Assembly (NCBI GenBank): GCA_032622095.1
Contig: CP136069.1
Location: 171,484,394-171,548,393 of the forward strand
Source of the DNA: Siphonodentalium dalli
Taxonomy: Eukaryota; Mollusca; Scaphopoda; Gadilida; Siphonodentaliidae
Direction: 5' to 3'
DNA: 64,000 nt
Position numbers and translations under genes: made by a program
In this document: piece by piece, positions 55,770 to 64,000 of the stretch
Numbering within the stretch: the stretch's first letter is position 1
How the letters are laid out: each line of letters starts with the position of its first letter
Notes under the pieces: model-generated
The model's database searches: none
What the model saw: the letters and a program-made list of their open reading frames with translations, nothing else
Told to the model about the DNA's origin: nothing

Positions 55770-56290
55770 TCCAACTGCGACCACACTTGAGGAATAAAAT
55801 GTTCAACTCTGGTAAACTTCGTTTGCACCCACATGAGCTGCGCTATTCCTACTCTGATATCTCTAACTTTCCAACCAGTAGAAAATTACAATCGAGCACC
55901 CAACCTATTTTTAACTGAAAGTTGGAAAATTACCAGGCTTAGCCACACGTATAGCCATGGACATGGCTAGAGCGTCTCTATTGTGAGGTTTCACCTGCAC
56001 CCCTCTTTGAACCAACCAGACCAAACTCCTGTGTCCGCAAAGTAGCATTTTCACCCCCCCCCCCCCCCCATCCCTTGGGTTTGAACTTTCCAATTGATAC
56101 CTCAAACTTCCAACAGTTGGAAATTTCCAACCTGACACCCCCAAGATTCAAAATTGATCAGTAGAAATATATGCTACCGATGGTATAAAAACAAAAAATT
56201 CCAACTAATGTTGTGTCAGGCATGAACTTCCAACTGCAGAAAATATTGACCAAAGTTGGGGGTAGATATCGCCACGTCCCTGTGTGCAGC
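55770..56290. repeat. TTCCAACT-rich interspersed repeat
   Basis: Several TTCCAAC/GTTGGAA words (55773, 55868, 55923, 56095, 56105, 56115, 56205, 56228) and a run of about 16 C at 56055-56071. Order of phrases matches the fragments at 51640-51960 and 42670-42800. Probably an old non-autonomous element; class unknown. Confidence 0.45.
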
Positions 56291-56454
56291 GTTTTAAGTG
56301 TGTTACTGTGGTCGTGCTGTGTACTTTGGTTGATAAGTCACGCTACTTTACGCCGCCAAACATACACGTGTATATATCGGTAACGTGTAGGAAAATGTGA
56401 AAACAGTAGTCGGTGGTGAGGACAAGCAACGACCACCCATACGCTTAATCGTCT

Positions 56455-56863
56455 TAACCCTTTACCCAACAAACCGGCCACAACCGGCCAAATAAAGCTT
56501 CAACAGCCTAAAATATCTTCGGTCTGTCTCAATAGAACCATACAAATATGGATATCATTGGAACCGGCTCATTGACCACATTGTGATGGTTACAGTTATG
56601 CCCTGTGCCAATGCATTCTCTTATATATGCGAGTCGACCATAGGTCGCCTCGCATATATAAGAGAATGCATTGGCCTAAAAAAAATCTTTTTTTAACACT
56701 TTTTACCATTTTTTCTTACATTCTTTAACAATTTTATAATTTTTAATGTGTTAAGCCAATGCATTCTCTTATATATGCGAGGCGACCTATGGTCGACTCG
56801 CATATATAAGAGAATGCATTGGCACAGGGTAAAAAAAATCCCGACTGTTGAGTAAAGGGTTAA
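56455..56863. mobile_element. TTAA element with paired hairpins, copy 2 (complete)
   Basis: TTAA-CCCTTTACCCAACA on the left and TGTTGAGTAAAGGG-TTAA on the right are inverted terminal repeats with the TTAA duplication and CCC ends of piggyBac-type transposons. Inside are two 69-nt hairpins, 56607-56675 and 56755-56823, each with 33-nt arms and one internal mismatch, flanking a 79-nt AT-rich spacer. Because the hairpin centres are mutual reverse complements (TCGACCATAGGTCGC and GCGACCTATGGTCGA), the whole cassette bounded by CCCTGTGCC and GGCACAGGG is a nested palindrome. Confidence 0.8.
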
Positions 56864-57168
56864 AGGGGTACTGTACGCTTAATCCGGTTATTCATGGGAC
56901 CATCTTTTATACTCAACAGAATATGTGCAACAAATGAATTAATTTTGAGCCATGGAGTATTGTAAAATATACCAGTGTTCTCTATGAACGATGCAAAAAA
57001 ACATGGCAATTATTATGAAAATTGTCCATTATAATTTCCATGTTGTTTGCATCGTATTTTGCACTAATCCGTGGCTTAAATTCATTCATTTGTTGCACAT
57101 ATATTATGTTGAGTATAAACGGAGATGGTCCCATAAATGGCCGGATTTGGTAAACAGTACCCCTTTAA
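56860..57168. mobile_element. TTAA foldback MITE family R2, copy 2
   Basis: Begins at the very TTAA (56860-56863) that closes the previous element and ends at TTAA 57165-57168. Terminal repeats AGGGGTACTGTACGCTTAAT and, inverted, AGGGGTACTGTTTACCAAAT. Interior words ATGGGACCATC and TGCAACAAATGAATTAATTT occur again inverted, as in copy 1. Length 309 bp against 430 bp in copy 1. Confidence 0.78.
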
Positions 57169-57635
57169 ATCAAAATAAGCTCTTCCGTGTGGTATACATT
57201 GGGCACAAAACGTATAAACGGTTTAACCATGTACATGTAGGCGGAATGATCTCGCGAGTCAGGGGACTTCCGTTGGCAATGGTAACACATGGTACTAGTT
57301 ATACCGACGTGTGATTAAACATGACTGTTATTCGACTCTTGAACATAGACGACACAGTTGACACTAAATGTTGGTTGGAAAATTAAAACATCAGAACAAT
57401 CTCAGCCCATTTAAGTAAGAAATTTCTAACTGTTGTTGGTTCATGTTTACCATTTCCTATAGGAGACTCACATATATGATAATGGACTGGCACATGCTAT
57501 TTAATGCTGCACCAGCGCAGCTCTCGTCATGAAATGGTACAACAACCTTCGGTTGCTCAAAATTGCATGGCATTGTGGGACAAAATCGTGGTTTGATTTG
57601 AATAATGAATGTTTAATTAATGTATTCAGGGTTCC
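57169..57635. other. Intergenic, no gene seen
   Basis: No supported coding sequence or clear repeat. Confidence 0.3.
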
Positions 57636-58250
57636 ATGCAGTTTCCGTCGACGTAAACCAGCTAGTGAAATCGGCTGGCATAATGCGGTTTTAGGTCGAA
57701 GCCCCATGTTGAATTGTTGATACCCCCTTCTATATCGGGATTTAGCGTTGTTGAACCGCTAACATAAAATCCATAATAACTGTAATAATATGTCACGATT
57801 GTGACAGTAAACCGGTTTATTCTATTGCAAATATTAGATTTGTTCTGAATTCCACAATAGTTGTCAACTGAAGGTGGTAATATAATGTGACCAATATATT
57901 TTATCACATTGTTTACATAAATACGAACTCATTTAACATCACGACGTGAATTAAATGTAAACAAACCTAGGTTGCTCGTAAATACGCGGCATATTATATG
58001 CACAATTTCACATAGACATTATAGCTTATAGTACATCATTGTGACCGTAAGATGCCACAATTTCCGATTTATAAGGTATCATGTCTTGACATGTTGGTAA
58101 AATCGATTAAAACTGACAAAAAGTCCCGCCACTGGATCTGGCCGTAAAGTCTGCTATAGAAACATATGCGCGCGGGGCTTCGATATAAAACAGCGTTATC
58201 CCAACCGATTTCACTAGCTGGTTTATGTCGAAGAAAACTTGGATTATGCT
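57636..58250. repeat. Inverted repeat pair of unknown origin
   Basis: The plus strand at 57636-57712 and the minus strand at 58250-58170 share GTAAACCAGCTAGTGAAATC or ATAAACCAGCTAGTGAAATC, then GGYTGG and a GTTTTA...CGAAGCCCC ending. Both arms, read outward, encode K-P-A-S-E-I-G-W-x-N-A-V-L-x-R-S-P, and several arm differences are synonymous. It may be a fragment of a coding-derived repeat inserted twice in opposite directions, or the ends of a foldback element. Confidence 0.5.
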
Positions 58251-58545
58251 GCATGCAAATTTGTATTTGCACATTTCCATCCTATTCAGATTCGAATGAT
58301 GAAATAACACATTTTAAATGAGAAATTAAATATAAAGGACATTATCTTGTTGATATTGAATTTTCTGTCCATTTATTTCTCATAGTTCCATGAGTTCGTT
58401 TTGGTGTTTTTGAGGGACCGCAATATTTTGTTATTTTTTTCATTAACTGAAAGAGAAATGAAATCATCACAATGTTTGTTTAATTAGAAATTTGTATGTT
58501 GTGTCAACTGGAGATCTGAACCCTGAATACATAGTTGATCAACAA

Positions 58546-58674
58546 CGAGTTCCCAGTTTATAGCGGAATTTACAAAACGAGTCCAGTAAATTAGGTCTGG
58601 ACCGAACCTTTGGCGATGTCCAGACTTAATTTACTGGACGAGTTTTGGAAATTCCCTTATAAACTGGGGACGAG
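58546..58674. repeat. Long imperfect foldback
   Basis: GAGTCCAGTAAATTAGGTCT, then GGAC, is matched by GTCCAGACTTAATTTACTGG, then AC, with a 15-nt centre (about 58602-58616). Outer arms CGAGTTCCCAGTTTATA and TATAAACTGGGGACGAG also pair. Total arm length is about 57 nt with a few mismatches and small bulges. Confidence 0.65.
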
Positions 58675-59032
58675 TTACGTTGTATATTATATTTATTACA
58701 TGATCCAAAACCTCGATAAAACACACTTAAATCAATAAATGGGTCGCGGAACTAACATCGGCTCCTACAAGGCCTGCGATAACGTTTCACGTAAATATGC
58801 CTTGTTTGTCCGCGATAAATAAAGAATCATTAACGCATTTAATGGCGTATATATAATGAAATAACTGTTCAAACTCTTCGTTGATTAGAGTTTGATCAAA
58901 AATATTGGAAGCCACAGTATTTTGAGACGTGGCATATGGAATGTAAACAGACGACAAACCGGAAGTCAAAGGTCACCTGGCATTATGTCCTGTTATGCAA
59001 AGAATGTTGCATATCACAATTTATAGAATGGG

Positions 59033-59038
59033 TTTATT
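59033..59038 (-). promoter_or_regulatory. Polyadenylation signal AATAAA for the ZP gene
   Basis: TTTATT on the plus strand is AATAAA on the minus strand, about 80 nt downstream of the ZP stop codon at 59119, a reasonable 3' UTR distance. Confidence 0.5.
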
Positions 59039-59118
59039 GAATGATATAACAGTAGGATCATGTAATAAATATTTGCTCTACGCATGCCATTCCATATAAT
59101 CTAAGTTTTCCTTGCGGT

Positions 59119-59429
59119 TCAAGATATATTGGCGCATATTTTGAAAGCTATAGCTATTGCAATATAAAATGTCCATAGAAATGTTGCCTCCACCACCGAT
59201 GCGCTGCTTTCAACTGCAACAAACTGCTCGATCTTCTCCTTGACAATATGCTCCTCAATAACTTCAATGACGTCACTCTCCTTGATTGAGTTATCGTTCA
59301 CATGGCGTGGTCTTTCCGTATGCCACTCAATCGGCGCTTCTGTTATATGAGGTGTGGCAATAGCAGCCGTCTGGTCGCGACTATCTGTTGTCACCGTTGC
59401 TGGGGCTTCCGTTGGACGTAAGTGAATCT
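59119..59429 (-). CDS. ZP gene last exon: linker and membrane anchor
   Basis: Acceptor GTCATTTACAG; AG completes the split codon, then IHLRPTEAPATVTTDSRDQT and an acidic stretch with VIEVIEEHIVKEKIEQF. The hydrophobic anchor lies 10-22 residues before the stop. Codon frame and intron phase agree exactly with the upstream exon about 3.5 kb away. Confidence 0.72.
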
Positions 59430-62400
59430 CTGTAAATGACACAAGATGAAGAAACTGTATCTATTCAAATTTCAAACTTATTATTTTACCTGAAATATAA
59501 CTTTTTAAGGAGCAGACGCACGTTTTGTATAAATCCATCCAAAAATTGCAAGAGATTTTTAACAAGGAATTTCTCTGGCGAAAAATCTTGAATTTCACAT
59601 ATCATCATCTTTGTTGTATATAGAATCTGAGCAATTGTTAATATACGACAAAAACAATGGATTTTAATACATTTGAAAGGTTGAAAATATATTCTTTGTT
59701 GCTTCCCTTTCGGGACCAAGAACTGATAGAATAATTAATAATCTCTCATAACACTACAATCACTAAACAGCTTATTGCCTTGGCTCTATGGGAGGAGGCA
59801 TCATTTGCATACAACTGTTGAGTTAAATGTTTAATTGCATAAAACAACATCATACCCCCATATAGTATAACGAAGAATATAGCATTCACAATTATTCCAG
59901 CCCAGTGAAAAAAAATACTGTCGATATGGAGTGTAGTCCACGCAAGCAGTGAGCAATTAGAATTATGCCACATTGTTAAGAGATGTGGTGTGCAGCTATA
60001 AATTGGTTATGAACCCATGACCCACAACTCATCTCAGCCCAAAATTTCATTGATCAACAGAGGCATGACATTAACATTCTCAAATATAGAAACTTATTTA
60101 ATGTATGGGTAGTTGCCTTTCTAAATGAAAATAATCACTAAATCACATATCAAGAATAATTAAGTCTCCTCTCATAATATTCAGATATGATATCAAGGAT
60201 AATGTATGAACTTCATTTTTGAAAACAATATATTTTACAGAAGTTCTTTGTACCTGAAAACAGTGATTGTTTTTATATTTGTCATACCATAAATGTAAAG
60301 TAAATGAGGTAATAATTTCCAATGGTTGATGGTTCTTAAAACTTGTTTCACAATAATCACCTGCACCACATTTCACAAAGAAATTCCTGACAGATGTTGA
60401 GACAATCCATTTTAAAATAACAGAACATTTTGGCAAAACGTGGTCAGCTATAACTATATAATGGTTAAAACCCCACGAAATAAGATATGAAATTATTGTA
60501 TAATGTGTGCACTAGTACTTGTGCTAATAAATCATCTCTTTGACCCAGTATTCGTCTCAGCCCAATTTGTCATGCACTAACAATAATTACCACTTGATTT
60601 TAGAGTTATTCATCTTACACCCCCAATTTGTCTGTTTGAGCACGATGCAGACTAAATTAGTGTCCCAGATGTCGAGAAATTAACGAATTTCAAAAATCGA
60701 TATCTGATCACTCTGAGCTTTGATGTGTGGGTTCCTCGACTCGAATCAAATAATTTTACCCCCGAAGCCAAATAAATAGTAATATAGGACTCTGATCGGA
60801 TTGAGTACCTTTAACAATTTACTGAATTGCACAAACGTCTTTCAGAAACCCCAGTTGATCGCAACAGTCAGTTAAAGATTAGCCAAATACATGTATGCAA
60901 CCATATCGTAAGAGATCCGCAATCAGTGTTGGTAGTATAGGTTAAAGGCACGTGCGGCCTTGGCGGTGGGTATCCTGTGAAAATATATCCACCCGTCAAA
61001 AACCGCCACAAACAGAAAGAACATCAAAATGTAGATAGGCTTTGTCCGTATACAAATAAGAAATATCGCAAAAACAGTATGTTATGGTAATATGTTTGAC
61101 CATTGTTATGTAAACAACGGCATAAAAAGTTACTTTTCTGGTGTTTGTTTATATTATGATGGTAAACATAAAGAGCGTTCTTTGTTGTTGAATTCCTGAT
61201 ATGGAACGAATAAAGAGCGTTTCTGCCATTTGTGTGTGATTAGCCAGCAGCATTGTGCTTTCTTCTGTAACACAATCAGGCTCTTGCTTAGGTAAAATAT
61301 AGTAAATCTTTATGATAACATGCTGTTTACGCGATGGTCATGGTATATATGAACGGAACTGTATGCGTTTTAATGTTTTTCTGTTTACGGTGTTTGGAAC
61401 AAATATGAATATTTTCGACAATTAAGGCCGCACGTGCCTTTAAAGATAGCAATACAAACACGTCGGGCTTTGTGGTGAAATCAATATCAATCACAATTTC
61501 ACAAGGAAATTCATGACATATTTTGAGCAAATCAATTTTGGAAATACAAGGACATTTTGGCAAAAGGTGCGTCTGACATGTATCGACATGGAAACTTTAC
61601 TCTGGCTATCTAGGGTATGATGCCAGAATGTCGGTAATTTTAGAATGAGCAATTTACTTTTATTGTTATGACGTAATTGGCCAATCCTCAAATAGAAACT
61701 TTCGACCAAATTTCATCTCCATGCTAAAATGTTCGATAACTTGGAAAGATTGAGATGCCAGTGGAAAAATCAGTTTACTACATCAACCTTTGCTATGCTA
61801 GATGGATTATCCCATTCCTTTAAAGGGTATACATTGGAAGTTTCTATTATTGATCGGGAGGAATGTTCAGGCGATAAAATCAGACGATTGACAAGCTAAT
61901 ACAAGTGCAGAAGTATTCATATTCTTTGGACGGAAATGTTCAGATAATCAGTTCAACAAACGACCTTTGTCCTAAAGTAACTACTCGTCCATGAGTATTT
62001 AGTGTAGAACAGCGTATCCCTTTCTTTGGTAAATTTTCATTCTTCTCTAAGAAATGTTAGATAATATGTTCAATCAACGCGCATTTGGAAAATATTACCT
62101 GAACATTTCCCACCAATCAATAAGAATCCTTCTGCGCTTGCATTATATTTTCGTGTGTCTGTCGTCGGCTCATTTTTATGACCACACCTCAAATTGAATA
62201 ATAGACCATTCCAGTGTATGGTTTTATAAATGAGGGAACATCCATTCAGACCATTCAATGACTTGAGTCATAAACTCATTTCATAAAAAATAACATGTTA
62301 TTTACATCGTTCATTGAGCACGTGGGTGTATTTTGCACTCATCCATGACACACATTCATTCATTTGTTTTCCATATCAAGAGATGGTCCCATAAATGGTT

Positions 62401-63236
62401 GGATTTAGTGTACAATCTCCTTTTTAATCAGGTAAACAAAAATCGAAGACACATACTCTTAAATTGATCACTAGTAACTTGCCACATGGGATAAATAGCC
62501 GGAAATTTGGCCAGTTGCTGTGTCGACGCAGCTTAAAGACATATTATGGACTTGTTCGGTGCGTGAAACTGATAAATTAGTACTCAAGCGCTATGCCAAC
62601 TGGGGGAGTGTAGCATTCTACTATCATCGCCCAAAATCGCAAAGAAATCGTCTATATAACTCCATAGAAAACGCCGTCTGAACTACGCTCAATTGTAAAT
62701 ATTTACATCTCGATTCGGGACGCAACAATCGGCGATAAACTAACGGAAATGATTTCGCCATCGATACTCGTTGCATTCAATAAATATATAAGACTGACGG
62801 TGTGTGTTCTAAATTTGGATTAATATTCATAAAAAAATAACTACTTTGAGCAAGATTATTCTCCATTTTTATTTGATCACCCAGCTGCCGGAGTGCTTCA
62901 CATCACTTTAACGTGCACTCACTTGTGGCGCGTTTTCCGTCCACCACGCGTTCTATGATCACTCGGTGTGTCTCCACCTCACTCTCGGAGAAATAGAACG
63001 GACCTCCGTGCACCTCGATGTGGCTTCCATCTGCCCCGACGGCTCTCTTTCTCCGACCACTGCCCGATGACGAACAGCTCCTATCACAGTTATTCCCCTT
63101 TTCTTCTTGCAAGCACACATAGGTTTCGCAGTGCAGAAATACCTCTGGGTTATCTATGAATTTAAATGACTGGAAGCTGAAGCCTATAATATGCTGCGTG
63201 AATAGAAAGCTTCCAACCGTTCCATCAATTCGGCAA
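59119..63236 (-). CDS. ZP-domain membrane protein, last two exons (5' part outside window)
   Basis: Exons 63236-62923 and 59429-59119 on the minus strand join in phase 1: A plus AG gives Lys. The first exon carries the end of a ZP-C subdomain: CRIDGTVGSF, FQSFKFIDNPEVFLHCETYV, then cysteines spaced 36, 41, 50 and 54 residues into the exon. The furin-type site RRKR follows. The second exon gives a Thr/Glu-rich linker, then a hydrophobic membrane segment FLWTFYIAIAIAF and a very short basic tail. This is the standard C-terminus of a ZP protein: furin cleavage releases the polymerising ectodomain from its membrane anchor. Which ZP protein it is (egg coat, cuticle or epithelial matrix) cannot be told. 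ZP-N and most of ZP-C must lie beyond 64000. Confidence 0.8.
59430..60941. other. ZP intron, 5' half, with old repeated segments
   Basis: No exon recognised. Words ACATTTTGGCAAAA with CACAATTTCACAAGGAAATT-like neighbours at 60340-60440 recur near 61490-61570, and CTCAGCCCAAAATTT-like words recur at 60033 and 60561. These suggest diverged copies of one repeat. Short minus-strand frames here, including 59746-59973 with hydrophobic stretches, lack splice or domain support. Confidence 0.35.
60942..61443 (+). mobile_element. TTAA MITE family R1, copy 3 (best preserved)
   Basis: TTAA at 60942-60945 and 61440-61443 with inverted repeats AGGCACGTGCGGCCTT on the left and, on the minus strand, the same AGGCACGTGCGGCCTT on the right. 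The repeat contains the palindrome GCACGTGC. The interior carries the pair of TAAAGAGCGTT words. Lies in the ZP intron. No coding capacity, so mobilised in trans if at all; assignment to a piggyBac-like group rests on TTAA alone. Confidence 0.8.
61444..62279. repeat. ZP intron, diverged repeat fragments including R6
   Basis: GTTCAGATAATCAGTTCAAC, then AAACGACC, near 61933 matches one arm of the 52243 hairpin. GAACATTTCCCACCAATCAA and AATAGACCATTCCAGTGTAT at 62100-62222 follow the order of the repeat at 52290-52415. The hairpin itself is not preserved here. Confidence 0.4.
62280..62435 (-). mobile_element. TTAA foldback MITE family R2, half copy
   Basis: Only the right half is found: TTTACATCGTTCATTGAGCA, then TTTTGCACTCATCCATGACA, ATTCATTTGTTT, GATGGTCCCATAAATGGTTG, and the end GTGTACAATCTCCTTTTTAA. 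The left terminal repeat is absent. Confidence 0.6.
62436..62922. other. ZP intron next to the donor, no further exon seen
   Basis: Single-copy AT-rich sequence with no recognised repeat or additional ZP exon. Confidence 0.35.
62923..63236 (-). CDS. ZP gene penultimate exon: end of ZP-C and furin site
   Basis: Acceptor GTTTGTTTCAG on the minus strand; one base (T) completes a split codon, then TGC CGA ATT begins the ZP-C motif. The donor is GTGAGTGC, after ACA A. Reading through the donor would stop at 62903 with no membrane segment, so splicing to 59429 is preferred. The FKF-x-x-x-x-E-V-F-L-H-C-E-x-Y-V-C motif is highly typical of ZP domains. Confidence 0.82.
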
Positions 63237-63293
63237 CTGAAACAAACGTGAGACTATGGAATAGGTTGACGTTGATGGCAGTACTAACACGGT

Positions 63294-63876
63294 TAACCCT
63301 TACATGACGGGAGCTGAGATGGCATTAAAGACCCTGTGCCAATGTATTATCTTATATGTGCGAGTCTCCCATATGTCGCGTCCCATATGTAAGAGAATGC
63401 ATTGGCCTAACTTTGTTTATCCCCTTTATCAATTTTTTTACATTCTTTGACAAATGTTATCATTTTTTTTATATTTTTTTCTTATATTCTTGAACAATTG
63501 TTATCATTTTTTATAATTTTTTCTTACATTCTACAAATCAACTTTAATATTGTTTTCTTCTATTCTTTAACAATTTTATCATTTTATAACTTTTTCTTAC
63601 ATTCTTTAACACTTTTATCATTTTGTTATCATTTTTTCTTACATTCTTTATTAAATTTTATAATTTTTTCTTACATTCTTTAACATTTTTTATAACTTGT
63701 TATCATTAATCTCTTATATTCTTTAACAATTTTTTTATATTTTTTAAATATTTTTAACAATTATAAAAAATAATATAAATGTGTTGGGCCAATGCATTCT
63801 CTTGACTTATATATGCGAGTGCATTGGCACAGGGTTTTCGCAAAAATTTAGGAAGCTCCCGTCATGATAGGGTTGA
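63294..63876. mobile_element. Second TTAA-type element sharing the hairpin cassette
   Basis: Left end TTAACCCT and then ATGACGGGAGCT; right end AGCTCCCGTCATGATAGGG followed by TTGA, a probable decayed TTAA. These terminal repeats differ from 45168 and 56455 beyond the CCCT start. Yet inside sits the same CCCTGTGCCAATG...GCATTGGCACAGGG cassette: a degenerate hairpin at 63338-63406 and a partial one at 63788-63829, now 380 bp apart. Confidence 0.65.
63415..63765 (+). repeat. T-rich tandem repeat inside the element
   Basis: TTTTTTCTTACATTCTTTAA, then CAATTTTATCATT, recurs about eight times with variable length (roughly 30-55 bp). The same words occur once in the 79-nt spacer of the cassette at 56676-56754, so this looks like an expansion of that spacer. 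Confidence 0.65.
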
Positions 63877-64000
63877 AGATACTCGAGGCCTGTGAATTGG
63901 GTTCATACAAAATAACATAAAAGTGGGTAAAAATAACTAATATCAACAAGTACATGGAAACTAGAATGACTCTCTATAATAACTCAATAAGATATCCATG
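63877..64000. other. Right edge of window, intron of the ZP gene
   Basis: No exon or repeat recognised; the next upstream ZP exon must lie further right. Confidence 0.3.

Noticed and set aside
59746-59973. Hydrophobic minus-strand frame as a membrane protein
   Set aside because: Short, inside the ZP intron, with no splice signals or domain and ordinary AT-rich composition.
62903-62922. Stop codon right after the ZP furin exon as the true C-terminus
   Set aside because: GTGAGT donor precedes it, and a phase-matched downstream exon supplies the membrane anchor expected of ZP proteins; retained only as a possible alternative form.
40591-64000. tRNA or rRNA genes
   Set aside because: No A-box/B-box pairs with a cloverleaf and no conserved rRNA words were found by reading; a dedicated scan would be needed to exclude degenerate copies.

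Overview
The window is eukaryotic nuclear DNA, most likely from a marine invertebrate. A mollusc is my best guess, because tandem-core 'pearl/MINE-like' non-autonomous Helitrons are well known there, but nothing in the window fixes the taxon. It has intron-split genes with GT-AG splice sites, abundant TTAA-flanked inverted-repeat transposons, and a very large structured satellite. I see no rRNA, tRNA, CRISPR array or prokaryotic operon.

Region 1 (1-40455) is almost entirely Helitron-derived. On the left (1-1630) three elements lie head to tail on the minus strand. From about 1627 to 37925 the direction switches to plus, and 63 consecutive copies of one Helitron-like unit follow. Each copy begins TC, carries a GTCT/GTTT/GTAT tetranucleotide microsatellite, a leader, 1-4 copies of a 122-bp core, and a 3' hairpin followed by CTAG (CTGG in four copies). 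The next TC follows with no spacer. There are about 220 cores. Unit lengths fall mostly near 266, 388, 510 and 632 bp, that is 144 + 122n. Units belong to a few subtypes whose order is strongly constrained, giving higher-order repeats of 1775 bp, 3672 bp and about 4 kb. The perfect core copies contain the palindromes GCGCATGCGC, inside an NRF-1 consensus site, and CGAGATCTCG. To the right (37926-40455) come related families on the plus strand, one with many TCAAGGTCA nuclear-receptor half-sites, and a rearranged end piece.

Region 2 (41508-52116, plus strand) holds a gene I assemble from five phase-compatible exons. It has a signal peptide, a PAN/apple-like cysteine module, a short linker and one galectin domain that lacks the usual sugar-binding residues. 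Its introns are full of MITEs and microsatellites.

Region 3 (52117-58975) is intergenic and rich in TTAA elements, foldbacks and a 50-bp minisatellite.

Region 4 (59033-63236, minus strand) has the last two exons of a zona pellucida (ZP) domain membrane protein. They encode the end of ZP-C, an RRKR furin site, a linker and a C-terminal membrane segment. Upstream exons lie beyond the right edge.

The two genes share no evident pathway beyond the cell surface or secretion. The main novelty is the Helitron satellite and its rules of unit succession.
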